Assembly (NCBI RefSeq): GCF_001713395.1
Contig: NZ_CP016450.1
Location: 2,294,001-2,358,000 of the forward strand
Reading direction: 5' to 3'
Origin: Sinorhizobium sp. RAC02
GTDB taxonomy: Bacteria; Pseudomonadota; Alphaproteobacteria; Rhizobiales; Rhizobiaceae
Length of the DNA stretch: 64,000 nucleotides
Positions within the stretch are counted from its first letter, which is position 1, and each line of letters begins with the position of its first letter. The translations under genes were made by a program, and so were the position numbers. Below, one piece after another: positions 9,099-19,281 of this stretch. The notes below the pieces were generated by a model that was not told where the DNA came from, searched no databases, and saw only the letters and a list, made by a program, of their open reading frames with translations.

Positions 9099-11348
9099 TC
9101 AGGCGGCAGCCCGATCCTGCGCCACTTCCCTCGGCACATTGAAGCGCTCGACGATCGCCGCAAGCGAGCGTGTATCGCCGGCAAGGCCGGACATGCCGGC
9201 GGCCGTCTGCGAAACCGCCTGACGGTTCTGCGCCGTCACCTGCTCCATCGCGTTCATCGAACGGCTGATATCGCCGAGGCTTGACGACTGCTGGTTGGCG
9301 GCCGCGGCGATCGAGTGGATATGATCGTTGATGCGGGTGACCTGCTCGGCAATGCCGGAAAGCGCCGCACCCGTCTGCTGCACGAGATCCACGCCCTTCG
9401 CGACCTCGACACCCGACTTGGTGATCAGCGCCTTGATGTCCTTGGCGGCGTTGGCGGAGCGCTGCGCCAATTCACGCACTTCCTGTGCCACGACCGCAAA
9501 GCCCTTGCCGGCATCCCCTGCCCGGGCCGCTTCCACGCCGGCATTCAGCGCCAGCAGGTTCGTCTGGAAGGCGATCTGGTCGATGACGTTGATGATGCTG
9601 GAGATTTCGCGGGAAGCCCCTTCGATGCGCTCCATGGCGGAGACTGCATCCGAGACGACGGCGCTCGACAGGTCCGTGCTGCTTTTGGCCTCCGTTGCCA
9701 TGCGCGACGCCTCACCGGCGCGCGCCGTGGAACTGCGGATCGCTTCCATCATCTGGCCGACGGCCTCCGTGGTACGCTCCAGCGCCGCGACCTGGCTTTC
9801 CGTGCGCTCGGCCATGTCGCGAGCGGCGGCATCGACATGGGCGACCTTGCCGTCGATCGAACGGGCGTTGGACGACACGGCGGCGATGGTTTCCGCGAGA
9901 CGGCGCACGGAGGTGTTGAAATCCACGCGCAACTCGTCGAGCCCGTCCGAGAATTCATGGTCGATGACCGTCGACAGGTCACCGGCGGACAGCCGTTCAA
10001 GGGCTGCGCCAAGCGTTTCGACCGCCTGCTGCACCTGCCGCTGCTGCTCGGCCTTCGCCTGTTCCTGCGCCTGCTGCTCGCGTGCCGTGAATTCGCGGCT
10101 TTCCGCGCTGGAGCGCTCCAGCGCATCCTTATCAAGGGCTGCGGCGCGGAAGACGGCGACGGAGCGCACCATGTCGCCGATCTCGTCGGCGCGGTTTTCC
10201 TTCGGCAGGACGATTTCGGTGTTGCCGGCAGCAAGCTCCGTCATCGCCTTGACGAGCTGGTGGATGGGCCGGGTCAGCGCGCGGGAGAAGATGGTTGCGG
10301 CAAGGATTGCCAGGCCGATGATCGCCGCTGTGAGGCCAAGCACGATCAGCGTGCCGCGCATCAGGCCGGCCGTCGCCTCGGCCTTGGTGATTTTCGCGAT
10401 AACCGACCAGTCCGTACCACCAAAGGAGAGCGGTGATGCCGCGGCGTAGAGTTCCGCGCCTGCGGCATCCGCGATCGTGCCATGGGTCTCGCTGCCAACC
10501 GGCAGACCCGTGATGTCGAGCTGCGTCTTCAGTGCATCCGGCTCCGGCGTACGGGCGGAATCGGTGAGAACCGTGCCATCGGCGCGCACCAGCACCGTTT
10601 CGCCGGTCTCGCCGAGGCCCTTGCTGTTGCCGAAAATGGCGTCGATCTTGGCGTTCGGCACGCGGATCGCCATGATGCCGAGCGTGCGGCCGTTCATGGT
10701 GATGGGGGCAGCAATGAAGGCCGCCGGCGTGCCGCCGAGCGCAGCATAGGCGGAGAAATCGGAAAAGACGATTCCGCCGGGCTCCTTGAGTGCCAGCGCG
10801 TCCTTGAAGGCAGCCGTCAGGCCGCTGTCCTTGTAGGGGCCATCAAGCAGGTTGGCGCCGAAATCCTCGGCCTTGGCGACCGAGTAGAGCACGTTGCCCT
10901 TGGGGTCGATCATGTAGAGATCGGCGTAACCCTGCGATTCCAGATGTTTGCGGAAGGTCACATGGTACTGCTTGTGGGCGCGGTCGAAATTGTCTTTCTT
11001 CGCGGTGTCGAGCAGGAAACGTGTCGCCGGCGGGTTCGGGTTGTTCGTGATGTAGCGCTCGTGCAGCTCTTTCGCCGGTTCTTTGCCGAGTGCGCCCCAG
11101 GCGCCGGCAAAGCCGTAGAAGGCCTGTGTCGTCGGCATGGCAGTGGAAAGGCTGAGCAGATCGAGCTTCATGCCTTCCAGATAGGTGCGGGCCTCGTTGC
11201 GCCGTCCGTCGGCGGTCGCCTCCAGCTTCTGCATCACCTGTTCGGTGACGGTATCGGCGCTGACGATCAGCGACACGGCGCTGGCGGCACCGATGGAAAG
11301 AAGCGTGAGCACGGCGGCAGCAAGGGGCAGTTTCCGGGAAATCCGCAT
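9099..11348 (-). CDS. Methyl-accepting chemotaxis protein with periplasmic cache-type sensor
   Basis: This 749-residue chemoreceptor has an N-terminal membrane helix (about residues 8-30), a periplasmic sensor of about 290 residues with cache-like features ([31 protein letters not shown]), a second membrane helix near 335-355, a HAMP linker, and a long signalling coiled coil. The highly conserved hairpin tip ([20 protein letters not shown], about residue 595) contacts CheA and CheW. The ligand is unknown. No other chemotaxis genes adjoin it. Its stop lies 3 bases from that of the HNH gene, so the two are convergent. Confidence 0.93.
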   Translation of the reverse strand: MRISRKLPLAAAVLTLLSIGAASAVSLIVSADTVTEQVMQKLEATADGRRNEARTYLEGMKLDLLSLSTAMPTTQAFYGFAGAWGALGKEPAKELHERYITNNPNPPATRFLLDTAKKDNFDRAHKQYHVTFRKHLESQGYADLYMIDPKGNVLYSVAKAEDFGANLLDGPYKDSGLTAAFKDALALKEPGGIVFSDFSAYAALGGTPAAFIAAPITMNGRTLGIMAIRVPNAKIDAIFGNSKGLGETGETVLVRADGTVLTDSARTPEPDALKTQLDITGLPVGSETHGTIADAAGAELYAAASPLSFGGTDWSVIAKITKAEATAGLMRGTLIVLGLTAAIIGLAILAATIFSRALTRPIHQLVKAMTELAAGNTEIVLPKENRADEIGDMVRSVAVFRAAALDKDALERSSAESREFTAREQQAQEQAKAEQQRQVQQAVETLGAALERLSAGDLSTVIDHEFSDGLDELRVDFNTSVRRLAETIAAVSSNARSIDGKVAHVDAAARDMAERTESQVAALERTTEAVGQMMEAIRSSTARAGEASRMATEAKSSTDLSSAVVSDAVSAMERIEGASREISSIINVIDQIAFQTNLLALNAGVEAARAGDAGKGFAVVAQEVRELAQRSANAAKDIKALITKSGVEVAKGVDLVQQTGAALSGIAEQVTRINDHIHSIAAAANQQSSSLGDISRSMNAMEQVTAQNRQAVSQTAAGMSGLAGDTRSLAAIVERFNVPREVAQDRAAA

Positions 11349-11514
11349 GACAATCCGTCCGATGGCTCAGGCAATTCCGGCAAACGTGCGGAACACGGTT
11401 TTGCGTTCGGACTTGCGACACACAATGAGAGCGATTCCGGCTCATCCGGAGAGCAGACAGCGTCATGCCCACGGAAAAATCCGCGGCTGCCAGGGAACGG
11501 TAGCTGAGGGTGGT

Positions 11515-11529
11515 TTACCTAAGGTAAAG
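11515..11529. promoter_or_regulatory. Dyad TTTACC-TAA-GGTAAA
   Basis: A short perfect dyad with a 3-base centre lies between the chemoreceptor start (11348) and the DUF1127 terminator. It could be an operator for the leftward chemoreceptor gene. The same GGTAAAGCTTA string recurs upstream of guaB at about 17849, which may be coincidence. Confidence 0.25.
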
Positions 11530-11550
11530 CTTATGTCGTGGGATTTTTGT

Positions 11551-11590
11551 TGAAAAAGCCCGACGCGGACCTTGGGAGTCGCACGCCGGG
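11551..11590 (-). terminator. Terminator of the DUF1127 gene
   Basis: Read on the minus strand, the near-complementary arms GCCCGGCG and CGTCGGGC are followed by TTTTTC. This is a standard intrinsic terminator placed about 80 bases after the DUF1127 stop. Confidence 0.6.
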
Positions 11591-11668
11591 CAAGCAGCAG
11601 GGTTATTGGCTCTCACCCTGCGGGGAAGTCTGGTGTCGACCAGGGAGGTAGGCCGGCACCATGAAAAA

Positions 11669-11965
11669 TCAATCCGAGCGGCCGCCGCGCAGATGACGGC
11701 GGGCGCGTTCGCGTGCCGCAATCGTCAGGTGCAGGCCGGCATCGGAGAAGAACGAGGAGGTCATGACCTCCCGAACGTCGCTCCGGCACAGCCCCATGTC
11801 GAGGAGCTGATGATCGTCGAGTTCGCTCAACCGGTTGATCAGGCGGCGATTCTGCCAAACGCGCGCAACTCTGTAGGTGGCGTTGCGAACACGGTCGAAG
11901 AGGCTCGGGGCCGGACGGCGCGTTGCGAGGATATCGATTTCCAGTCTACGGTCGATCATGCGCAT
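11669..11965 (-). CDS. DUF1127 family small protein
   Basis: This 98-residue basic protein carries the DUF1127 core (residues about 33-62, RRLINRLSELDDHQLLDMGL). These Arg-rich small proteins are abundant in rhizobia. Some bind RNA or influence phosphate, carbon and stress responses, and regulators of the LysR class often flank them. I start at the ATG at 11965 behind AGGAG; the longer frame to 12040 lacks a ribosome site. It is divergent from the LysR gene at 12240, suggesting the regulator controls it. Confidence 0.82.
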   Translation of the reverse strand: MRMIDRRLEIDILATRRPAPSLFDRVRNATYRVARVWQNRRLINRLSELDDHQLLDMGLCRSDVREVMTSSFFSDAGLHLTIAARERARRHLRGGRSD

Positions 11966-12239
11966 GGCATTTCTCCTTTCCGGCGCGGCGATCCATCGTC
12001 CTCGATGGGGTTTCGCTCGACACCCGTGATCGTTCGTCACCCGCAGGGACGGGTGACGGTTTACAGGTCAAGTCTTGGGAAGAGCCGTGCCGGGAGGTCG
12101 AGGCGAAGCGGCAGATCCTGTCGAACGATCGACCGGCGGACGGATCAATCGTTCAACAATTGCTTTTTCGCAGAATCTAATTGATCAGTCCAACGAATGT
12201 TTCTAATAGTATCAATCAAACAATCTTATGGGTGCCGTT

Positions 12240-13193
12240 ATGTCCGCTCCGTTAGACATAGACCAGCTTCAGACCTTCGTTGCGATTGCCGATACCGGAA
12301 GCTTCACGCGAGCCGCCGAGCGGGTCTTCAAGACCCAGTCGGCCGTTTCAATGCAGATGCGCCGCCTCGAGGAACGCATCGGCAAGCAGCTCTTCATGAA
12401 GGACGGCCGCGGCAACCGGCTGACCGCCGAGGGCGAGCGCCTGCTCAATTATGCCCGCCGCATGATGCGCCTCAACAACGAGGCCATCGCCGCCTTCGAC
12501 GACAACCGTCTCGAGGGCACGCTGCGGATCGGCACGCCGGATGATTATGCCGACCGCTACATGCCGGAAATCATCATGCGGTTTGCCAAGACGCATCCGA
12601 ATGTCGAACTCTACATCGTCTGCGAACCCTCGGTGGACCTCGCGGAAAAGATGGGCAAGGGCGAACTCGACATCGCGCTCGTCACCCACAATCCACGCCA
12701 GCGCCAGTCCGATGTCGTGCGGACGGAACCGCTCTGCTGGGTCATGTCGGCCAACCATCCCCTGCCGGAAAATGCGCCGGTGCCGCTCGCTGTCGGCCGG
12801 CGGGATTGCCAGTGGCGGCAGATTGCCTGTGCGGCACTCGATTCCGTGGGGCGCGATTATCAGGTGTTGTTCACCAGCTGGTCGTCCACCGTCGTCGCCG
12901 CCGCCGTGATGGCGGGCATGGCCGTCTCGGTCTTGCCAGAATCGGCCCTGCGCCCCGGCATGAAAGTGTTGACCCAGGCCGATGGCTTCCCGCCGCTCGC
13001 CCCCGTGCAGATCGGCATCATGCGGCGGCCGGGCCTGTCTCCGTCGCTCTCCAATGCCATTACCAGCCATATCACGGCCTGCCTCGACAACATTACGCCG
13101 CTGACGGCGAACGATGACCTGACCGAGACCGAAGTGAAGGTCTTCCCACGCATCCAACGGCTGCGGCAGAGCAATATCCTGCCCGGATGGTAA
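12240..13193 (+). CDS. LysR-family transcriptional regulator
   Basis: This is a protein of about 317 residues with the LysR winged helix at residues 5-65 (DIDQLQTFVAIADTGSFTRA, then KTQSAVSMQMRRLEERIG) and a two-lobed effector-binding domain beyond residue 90 (LRIGTPDDYADRYMPEI). The start could also be the in-frame ATG at 12228. It reads away from the DUF1127 gene, the classic LysR arrangement, and the A+T-rich 200-bp gap should hold the binding site. The effector is unknown. The acetyltransferase start overlaps its stop, implying one transcript. Confidence 0.9.
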   Translation: MSAPLDIDQLQTFVAIADTGSFTRAAERVFKTQSAVSMQMRRLEERIGKQLFMKDGRGNRLTAEGERLLNYARRMMRLNNEAIAAFDDNRLEGTLRIGTPDDYADRYMPEIIMRFAKTHPNVELYIVCEPSVDLAEKMGKGELDIALVTHNPRQRQSDVVRTEPLCWVMSANHPLPENAPVPLAVGRRDCQWRQIACAALDSVGRDYQVLFTSWSSTVVAAAVMAGMAVSVLPESALRPGMKVLTQADGFPPLAPVQIGIMRRPGLSPSLSNAITSHITACLDNITPLTANDDLTETEVKVFPRIQRLRQSNILPGW

Positions 13194-13759
13194 CGCAGCT
13201 TCCCCTCGACGGCATTCCCGCGCGCAAGGCCGGGCCGCCCACCGTGAGGATCCGCTTTGCCCGCGGAGACGAGGTCGAGACACTTCGCCAGATCGAACGC
13301 TCGGCCGCGCAGGCCTTCCGGCTGATCGAGGCACTTTCCTGGCTTGCCGTCGGCGACGTGCAAGACGCCGAGCGACATCACGAACTCCTCGCACAGGGAA
13401 CGAACTGGGCAGCGGTTGGCGCGGACGATGATCCCGTCGGCTTCCTGAGCGCGGAAGTCGTCGGGCGCGACCTGCACATCTGGGAGCTTTCCGTCGACCA
13501 TCTGCACCAGGGCTTCGGCATCGGGCGCCAGTTGATCCAGCACGCCATCGATCACGCCGCGGCGCACGGCCTCGATGCCGTGACGCTTACCACGTTCCGC
13601 ACCATCCCGTGGAATTGCCCCTACTACGAACGGCTCGGTTTTCGCACGCTGGACGAAGCCGAGCTGTCGCCGCGTCTCGCGGAAGTGCTCGACCTCGAAG
13701 CCGAACACGGGCTTGCACGCGACACCCGTTGCGCCATGCGCCTGGCGGTCGACGGCTAG
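13187..13759 (+). CDS. GNAT-family N-acetyltransferase
   Basis: This 190-residue protein has the GNAT fold. The acetyl-CoA-binding motif A appears as SVDHLHQGFGIGRQLIQHAI near residue 105-124, followed by the LTTFRTIPWNCPYYERLGF region typical of the C-terminal beta strands. The acceptor substrate (amine of a small molecule or protein) cannot be told. Its ATG overlaps the last codons of the LysR gene by 7 bases, so translational coupling is likely. A terminator for the opposing gene lies just downstream. Confidence 0.88.
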   Translation: MVTQLPLDGIPARKAGPPTVRIRFARGDEVETLRQIERSAAQAFRLIEALSWLAVGDVQDAERHHELLAQGTNWAAVGADDDPVGFLSAEVVGRDLHIWELSVDHLHQGFGIGRQLIQHAIDHAAAHGLDAVTLTTFRTIPWNCPYYERLGFRTLDEAELSPRLAEVLDLEAEHGLARDTRCAMRLAVDG

Positions 13760-13765
13760 AGACAG

Positions 13766-13796
13766 AAAAGCCCCGGCGTGCTGCCACGCCAGGGCC
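13766..13796 (-). terminator. Terminator of the small exported protein gene
   Basis: On the minus strand, CCCTGGCGTG pairs with CACGCCGGGG around a short loop, and TTTTC follows. It lies about 25-55 bases after the minus-strand stop at 13820 and between two convergent genes. Confidence 0.6.
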
Positions 13797-13819
13797 TTCC
13801 TTTCAGAAAATGTGTGCGA

Positions 13820-14176
13820 TCAGTCGTATGTCGCCTGCTTGCCATCGAAATAGATGGTGTTGGCTTCGCAGATATTGATCGTCGTCTCGTCGCCCTTGAT
13901 GCTGGAGCCGTCTTCGGCCTCCCAGGTGACGTAAAACTCGATATCGCATCCACCCTCGTAGTTGAACTCCATGTTGGCGGTCTCGCCGCCATCCAGCTTG
14001 AAGTTCATCCAGTTGGCGCTCCATTCGCCGCCCTCGCCGGTGTAGAAGCCGTCGATGATGTAGCCGGAATCGTTCTTGATATCGAACTTCATGCCGGCGG
14101 CGGAAACGGCCGGGGCAGAAAGAAGCAGCGTCGCGGCGGCAAAGGCAGCGATCGATTTGATGGCGATAGACTTCAC
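13820..14176 (-). CDS. Small exported protein of unknown function
   Basis: The likely product begins at the GTG at 14176 behind AGGATC and is about 118 residues. It has a signal peptide (IAAFAAATLLLSAPAVSAAG, cleavage after the Ala-x-Ala near residue 27) and a mature acidic, beta-rich domain with a Cys pair (GGCDIEFY and INICEANT) that may form a disulfide. The upstream frame to 14290 has no signal sequence at its start and is rejected. I do not recognise the family; a periplasmic or secreted domain is inferred. Confidence 0.7.
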   Translation of the reverse strand: MKSIAIKSIAAFAAATLLLSAPAVSAAGMKFDIKNDSGYIIDGFYTGEGGEWSANWMNFKLDGGETANMEFNYEGGCDIEFYVTWEAEDGSSIKGDETTINICEANTIYFDGKQATYD

Positions 14177-14272
14177 GGAAATGATCCTGTTTGAACAGTG
14201 ATAAAATCGCTCGCCTGATGCCGCAATATTTTGCTTGGCCGCATGCTCGCAATGGTTTTGTTGCCCCTTAAG

Positions 14273-14309
14273 AAACGGGGCCGGACTCACCCGGAGCCCG
14301 GCCCCGTTT
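14273..14309 (-). terminator. Strong intrinsic terminator after the hydrolase gene
   Basis: A 12-bp perfect stem (AAACGGGGCCGG with its complement, 14273-14284 and 14298-14309) with a 13-base loop lies about 45 bases beyond the stop of the minus-strand hydrolase gene. The outer T-run lets it work in either direction. Confidence 0.7.
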
Positions 14310-14352
14310 TCTCAAACGGCTCAGTCATTTGCTTTATTCGGGTGTGCACTCG

Positions 14353-15228
14353 CTAAACGAGATTCGCCCTCAAAAAGTCCACCGTGCGCTGCCAGGCGAG
14401 GTCAGCTGCGGCCTTGTCGTAGCGGGCGGGCGACGTATCGTTGTTGAAGGCGTGGTTGACGCCGTCATAGACGTGGATCTCGAAGGTCTTGCCCGCCGCT
14501 TCCAGCGCCTTGCGATAGGCGTCGATGCCGGCATTGATGCGTTCGTCGAGCCCGCCATAATGCATCATCATCGCCGCCTTGATCGCCGGCACGTCTTCCG
14601 CCGGCGGCTGCGCACCATAATAGGCGACACCGGCTTTCAGCTCCGGCGATTTGGTGGCGAAGCGATTGACGAGGCCGCCGCCCCAGCAGAAGCCGATCGC
14701 GCCGACCTTGCCGCTCGCGCCGTCGAGCTCGGTCAGGAATTTCAGGCTCGCCTCTGCGTTCGCCACCGTCACCGCGGGGTCTAGCTTGCCGATCATCTCG
14801 CGCGCCTGGTCCTCGTTCTCCGGCGTGCCGCCCGAGGGTGACAGGAAATCGGGTGCGAGCGCGATAAAGCCTTCGAGCGCCATGCGGCGCGCCACATCGC
14901 GGATATGCGGGTTTAGGCCACGGTTCTCGTGGATGACGATGACGCTGCCGAGCGGGCCGGCCGCGTCCTTCGGACGTACGAGATAGCCCTTCATCTCGCC
15001 GGAACTGCCGCCGTAGACGACATCCCTGGCAACGACACGGGCGTCATTCGAGGCGATCATTTCGGCGTTCGCCGAATTCGCCGCCAAGAGCGGGGCAATG
15101 GCGGCGGCGGCAGCGCCCGAGCCCGCAAGCGCCGTCAGGCGTTCCATGAAGCGGCGGCGGTCGAGCGTCAGATGGGTGTAGTCGTCATAGGCGTTGATCA
15201 TCGCCTGCGTGATCTGCGGCTTGTCCAT
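14353..15228 (-). CDS. Dienelactone hydrolase family protein with Tat-like N-terminus
   Basis: This 291-residue alpha/beta hydrolase has the dienelactone-hydrolase nucleophile motif GFCWGGG (about residue 180; Cys nucleophile), an upstream HENRGLNPHIRDVARR segment and a C-terminal GVNHAFNN catalytic His. An N-terminal RRRFMERLTALAGSGAAAAA stretch followed by a hydrophobic run suggests Tat export, as in other rhizobial members. The enzyme class cleaves lactone or ester rings in aromatic degradation, but the substrate here is unknown. It is followed by a strong terminator and is probably monocistronic. Confidence 0.88.
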   Translation of the reverse strand: MDKPQITQAMINAYDDYTHLTLDRRRFMERLTALAGSGAAAAAIAPLLAANSANAEMIASNDARVVARDVVYGGSSGEMKGYLVRPKDAAGPLGSVIVIHENRGLNPHIRDVARRMALEGFIALAPDFLSPSGGTPENEDQAREMIGKLDPAVTVANAEASLKFLTELDGASGKVGAIGFCWGGGLVNRFATKSPELKAGVAYYGAQPPAEDVPAIKAAMMMHYGGLDERINAGIDAYRKALEAAGKTFEIHVYDGVNHAFNNDTSPARYDKAAADLAWQRTVDFLRANLV

Positions 15229-15310
15229 GGCGGATCCTCCGGGTTTCTAGCCGGAGGATAAGATAGGCCGCCCGATTGCGAGCGCGGAACACAACTGCGT
15301 TACTGCGTGC

Positions 15311-15730
15311 TCAGGTAAAGGCGAGCCAGACGCCGAGCCAGATCCACAGCAGGCCGACCACCGCAAGACCCGCGATGAACAGCGGACGGCGATAGCGGAT
15401 GCGGTTGCTGGTGACATGCACATAGGCATGCGCATAGCGCAGCGCGACGAACAGCCAGCCACCGGCGACGGTCACCGGATTGTCGGCATCGACGAGGTAA
15501 AGCAGGATGCTCACGGCGTAGAACAGCACCGGCAGCTCGAACTGGTTGGCGAGGCAGTTCTTGACCACGAGGCTTTCGGTCGGCTCCTCACGGTTTTCGC
15601 GGAATTGCTCGACGCGTGCGCTGCCGTTCTTGACCGCACCGACGCGGCGGAACGAGAGCAGCAAATAGAGGCAGAAGACGAGCGCGACATGCGCGATCAT
15701 CGGCCAGATCGTGGCTTCCGTGGGAGACAT
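15311..15730 (-). CDS. MAPEG family membrane protein
   Basis: This 139-residue protein has four hydrophobic helices, with the MAPEG signature around residues 60-80 (KNCLANQFELPVLFYAVSIL) and RYAHAYVHVTSNRIRYR near residue 98-114. MAPEG proteins are small membrane enzymes related to eicosanoid and glutathione metabolism; bacterial members may act as glutathione transferases. The specific activity is not known. It sits alone between the dienelactone hydrolase and a small exported protein. Confidence 0.88.
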   Translation of the reverse strand: MSPTEATIWPMIAHVALVFCLYLLLSFRRVGAVKNGSARVEQFRENREEPTESLVVKNCLANQFELPVLFYAVSILLYLVDADNPVTVAGGWLFVALRYAHAYVHVTSNRIRYRRPLFIAGLAVVGLLWIWLGVWLAFT

Positions 15731-15825
15731 GATAATCCTTCGGCTTGTCGTTTCGAACCGGTTTAGGGGTTTCCAGTGGAAGCCTCAACCCGAAAGACCG
15801 TCACGACAGGCCGAAGGATAGGCTG

Positions 15826-16185
15826 TTACTGTGCTGTCAGGGTTTCGGTACCCGAGCCGTCCTTGCCGCTGATCGTCCAGGCGCCTTCGAGCACGCCATC
15901 GCCCTTCACCTTGTAAACGATGAGGCCAACGGCGTCCTGCAGCACGTAGCCCGCCGCGAAGGCGTCTTCGTAGAGCATGCAAATGCCGTTCGAGGTGGTG
16001 CCGTTGGTGGTCCACTCGATCGAGCAGGTGGTCTCGCTCGTCAGAGCGATCGTCGCCGTACCGGTATAGGCCGAGCCATCAAGGTTCGTGCCTTCGACGG
16101 TGTAGGTTCCGGCGTTGACCGTTTGTGCCTGCGCAGGCACGACCAGCCCCAGGCCCAGAAGGGCGCCAGCCAGTATCTTTTTCAT
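15826..16185 (-). CDS. Small exported protein of unknown function
   Basis: This 119-residue protein has a textbook signal peptide (MKKILAGALLGLGLVVPAQA, cleavage after AQA near residue 20). The mature domain is Thr/Gly-rich and beta-like, with two Cys residues (SETTCSIEW and NGICMLYED) suited to a disulfide. Similar small exported proteins occur in rhizobia without assigned function. The ATG is preceded by GGGGGACATC. It lies between MAPEG and guaB on the same strand but with its own spacing. Confidence 0.78.
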   Translation of the reverse strand: MKKILAGALLGLGLVVPAQAQTVNAGTYTVEGTNLDGSAYTGTATIALTSETTCSIEWTTNGTTSNGICMLYEDAFAAGYVLQDAVGLIVYKVKGDGVLEGAWTISGKDGSGTETLTAQ

Positions 16186-16281
16186 GATGTCCCCCAGATG
16201 AAACCGGCGAGATTACCGGTGTCCCGATCCTAGCGCATACGTAGAAAAACGGAACAGGAATCGAGCGGCCCGGAAGACGAA

Positions 16282-16304
16282 AATGCCCGGCAAAGCGGGG
16301 CATT
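16282..16304 (-). terminator. Terminator of guaB
   Basis: On the minus strand the arms AATGCCC and GGGCATT close a short loop and are followed by TTTTC, about 30 bases past the guaB stop. Confidence 0.55.
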
Positions 16305-16332
16305 CGAAGGCATATCGACAAGCGTCAAACGA

Positions 16333-17829
16333 TCAGACGGCGCCGGGATAATTCGGGCTTTCGCGGGTGATCGTGACGTCGTGCGCGTGGCTTTCGCGCA
16401 GGCCGGCACCGGAGATGCGCACGAAGGTCGCGCGCTCCTGATACTCCTTGAGATCCTTGCCGCCGACATAGCCCATGGAAGCCTTCAAGCCCCCGGCGAG
16501 CTGGTGCAGCACGCCCGAGACCGGGCCCTTGTAAGGAACCTGGCCCTCGATGCCTTCCGGCACCAGCTTCAGCGTGTCGCGCACTTCCGCCTGGAAGTAG
16601 CGATCGGCGGAACCACGCGCCATGGCACCGACGGAGCCCATGCCGCGATAGGCCTTGAAGGAGCGGCCCTGGTAGAGGAAGACTTCGCCCGGGCTTTCAT
16701 CCGTACCGGCGAGCAGCGAGCCGACCATGACGGCCGAGGCGCCGGCGGCGATGGCCTTGGCCAGGTCGCCGGAGAACTTGATGCCGCCATCGGCGATGAC
16801 CGGGATGTCGGCTGCGTGGGCGGCTTCGACGGACGCCATGATGGCTGCAAGCTGCGGCACGCCGACGCCGGCGACGATGCGGGTGGTGCAGATCGAGCCC
16901 GGGCCGATGCCGACCTTGACGGCGTCCGCGCCGGCATCGATCAACGCCTTGGTGCCATCGGAAGTGGCGACGTTGCCGGCCATGATGCGCACCGAGTTCG
17001 AGAGTTTCTTCACGCGGGCAACGGCATCGAGGACTCGCTGCGAATGGCCGTGCGCGGTGTCGACGACGATCAGGTCGATGCCCGCATCGATGAGCCGCTC
17101 GGCCCGCTCGAAGCCATCGTCGCCGACGGAAATCGCGGCGGCGGCGCGAAGCCGGCCCTGCGCATCCTTGGAGGCGTTGGGGTTCAGCTGCGACTTCTCC
17201 ATGTCCTTGACCGTGATGAGGCCGACGCAACGACCGTCACCGTCGACGACCAGCAGCTTCTCGATACGATGCGTGTGCAGCAGGCGCTTGGCTTCCTGCT
17301 GATCGACGCTTTCCTTCACCGTGATCAGGTTCTCACGGGTCATCAGTTCGTAGATCTTCTGCGTCGGATCGGAAGCGAAGCGCACGTCGCGGTTCGTGAG
17401 AATGCCGACGAGGCGGCCGGCCTTGGCATTGCCACCGTTTTCCACGACGGGGATACCGGAAATACCGTGCATCTTCATCAGCGACAGCGCGTCGGCAAGC
17501 GTGGCGTCCGGGCTGATCGTGACCGGATTGACGACCATGCCGCTTTCGAATTTCTTCACCTGGCGGACTTCTTCGGCCTGTTCGGCCGGCGTCAGGTTGC
17601 GGTGGATGACGCCGAGGCCACCGGCCTGCGCCATGGCAATGGCGAGACGGCTTTCCGTCACGGTATCCATGGCGGAGGAAATGATCGGCAGGTTGAGTTC
17701 GAAGTCGTGCGCGATGCGGGTGGCGATGTTCGTCTGGCCCGGCATGACCTCGGAGTGACCGGGCTGCAGGAGAACGTCGTCGAAAGTCAGGGCTTCGAGA
17801 CCGGTTGCGGTTTCAATGATGCGCGCCAT
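16333..17829 (-). CDS. guaB: Inosine-5'-monophosphate dehydrogenase
   Basis: This 498-residue enzyme oxidises IMP to XMP with NAD+, the committed step of guanine nucleotide synthesis. The catalytic loop [13 protein letters not shown] contains the active Cys (about residue 303). Two CBS domains are inserted at about residues 95-205 ([30 protein letters not shown]), as in standard IMPDH. The C-terminal flap ([18 protein letters not shown]) is intact. I start at [10 protein letters not shown] behind AAGGAAC; the longer frame to 17904 lacks support. It is a housekeeping gene. Confidence 0.95.
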   Translation of the reverse strand: MARIIETATGLEALTFDDVLLQPGHSEVMPGQTNIATRIAHDFELNLPIISSAMDTVTESRLAIAMAQAGGLGVIHRNLTPAEQAEEVRQVKKFESGMVVNPVTISPDATLADALSLMKMHGISGIPVVENGGNAKAGRLVGILTNRDVRFASDPTQKIYELMTRENLITVKESVDQQEAKRLLHTHRIEKLLVVDGDGRCVGLITVKDMEKSQLNPNASKDAQGRLRAAAAISVGDDGFERAERLIDAGIDLIVVDTAHGHSQRVLDAVARVKKLSNSVRIMAGNVATSDGTKALIDAGADAVKVGIGPGSICTTRIVAGVGVPQLAAIMASVEAAHAADIPVIADGGIKFSGDLAKAIAAGASAVMVGSLLAGTDESPGEVFLYQGRSFKAYRGMGSVGAMARGSADRYFQAEVRDTLKLVPEGIEGQVPYKGPVSGVLHQLAGGLKASMGYVGGKDLKEYQERATFVRISGAGLRESHAHDVTITRESPNYPGAV

Positions 17830-17964
17830 AGGCCAAGTTCCTTTTAGGGTAAAGCTTACGCACCAAGGGGAACATTGGGAGATGTCCACCTCGGTCGCTT
17901 GCAAGAAATTCTTGGAAGTTGGCGAGGGCTGGTAACACGTTCATGACGGATTGGAAATAGCAAA

Positions 17965-17988
17965 AAGCCCGGAAGCGGTTCCGGGCTT
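17965..17988 (-). terminator. Terminator of the metallo-hydrolase gene
   Basis: AAGCCCGGAA and TTCCGGGCTT form a 10-bp stem with a 4-base loop and a T-run on the minus strand, about 25 bases past the stop at 18011. Confidence 0.7.
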
Positions 17989-18010
17989 TGCTCACGCACA
18001 GGCCGGTGCG

Positions 18011-19006
18011 TCAAATATCGAACTGGTAGCTCACCGGCACGAAGCGGTAGCCCTCGCCGCCCTTTTCGACGAAACCGGCGGCGGGGAACGGCATGTGGTA
18101 GCCGATGAAGGCGAGCTTGTCGGTCGCGATCATGTCGAACACCTTCTTGCGCGTGACTGCGGCCTGCGCCTTGTCCATGTCGAAACGCACCTCCCAGTCC
18201 GGCCGCTGAAGCGACAGCACATAGTGGTTTGCCGTATCCGCCGTAAGGATGATCGCCTTACCTTCCGATTCGACGCGGAAGATCATGTGGCCGGGCGAAT
18301 GGCCGAAGGCATCGAGGCCGGTGATGCCGGGCACGACCTGGCCCTCGTTCTCGATGAAGGTCAGCTTTTCGGCGAACGGCTGCACCTTGGCCAATACGCC
18401 CTGATGGCCCTGCTCGGCCGGCGTGCCCATGCGCTCCGGGTTGACCCAGAAATCATATTCCGTGCGGCCGGTAACATAGCGCGCATTAGGGAAGGCCGGC
18501 TTGCCACCCTCCATCAGCCCGCCGATATGGTCGCCATGCATGTGGGTGATGACGACGACGGAAATCTGGTCCGGGGTGTAGCCGGCATATTTCAGCCCTT
18601 CGGTGAGGCGCCCCATGCCTGCGTCGCGCCCGCCCTCGCCCATGCCTGTATCAAACAGCACGACCTCCGAGCCGGTGTCGACCAGCGTCGGCGTGAAGCT
18701 GTTGACCAAGGTATCGGCAGGCAGGAAATTCTCGGTAAGCAGCGCGCCAACCGCGTCGGCCGACTGATTGAGGCCATAGGTCTCGTTCGGGGCACCGGAG
18801 GGGCGTATGCCATCGCGCACCGTCAGGATGCGAAAACTGCCGAGCTTGAAGCTGCGGGTTTCGAGGGGGCTTACGCGCATGTCGGTGGCGTCACTCTCGG
18901 ATTGGGCGAAAACAGCCGCGCGGTTCAAAACCAGCGGCGCGGCCAATGTGCTCACACCTACGGCCAGAAACAAGGATCTGCGCGAGATTGTCGAATGGTC
19001 TCCCAT
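18011..19006 (-). CDS. MBL-fold metallo-hydrolase, Tat-exported
   Basis: This 331-residue protein has a twin-arginine-type N-terminus (SRRSLFLAVGVSTLAAP) and a metallo-beta-lactamase fold. The zinc signature THMHGDHIGG is near residue 154, with further ligands in GHSPGH (about 234) and TADTANH (about 254). Related exported MBL proteins include quorum-quenching lactonases and general hydrolases, but the substrate here cannot be assigned. It is divergent from the MFS transporter at 19282, so the two may share a regulatory region. Confidence 0.88.
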   Translation of the reverse strand: MGDHSTISRRSLFLAVGVSTLAAPLVLNRAAVFAQSESDATDMRVSPLETRSFKLGSFRILTVRDGIRPSGAPNETYGLNQSADAVGALLTENFLPADTLVNSFTPTLVDTGSEVVLFDTGMGEGGRDAGMGRLTEGLKYAGYTPDQISVVVITHMHGDHIGGLMEGGKPAFPNARYVTGRTEYDFWVNPERMGTPAEQGHQGVLAKVQPFAEKLTFIENEGQVVPGITGLDAFGHSPGHMIFRVESEGKAIILTADTANHYVLSLQRPDWEVRFDMDKAQAAVTRKKVFDMIATDKLAFIGYHMPFPAAGFVEKGGEGYRFVPVSYQFDI

Positions 19007-19281
19007 GGGTATATCCCTTTTTGTGAAAGCTGCACCGCCGTTCTAGAGGCCGGCGTCGGCATGAAGATGACACGCGGGAATCTAGGGCGCTGTCACGATC
19101 CGGGCACGCCGCATCACGGGCTTGTGATGCTTGAGGCAAATCCTCACGATTTGACAGATCGCAACGAGGGGCGCAGAAGACGGGCGGGCCCGCGCGCTAT
19201 CTTTTGTTTCGCAGTTCCGGACGCAAAACCGTTGCACACTTTTGCTGGAACTGCTCCAGGACCTCCGACCCCGATTGCCTG

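Noticed and set aside
16381..17847. Plus-strand frame of 488 codons opposite guaB
   Set aside because: Antisense shadow of a highly conserved gene, with no recognisable domain and an Asp/Gly/His-rich composition.
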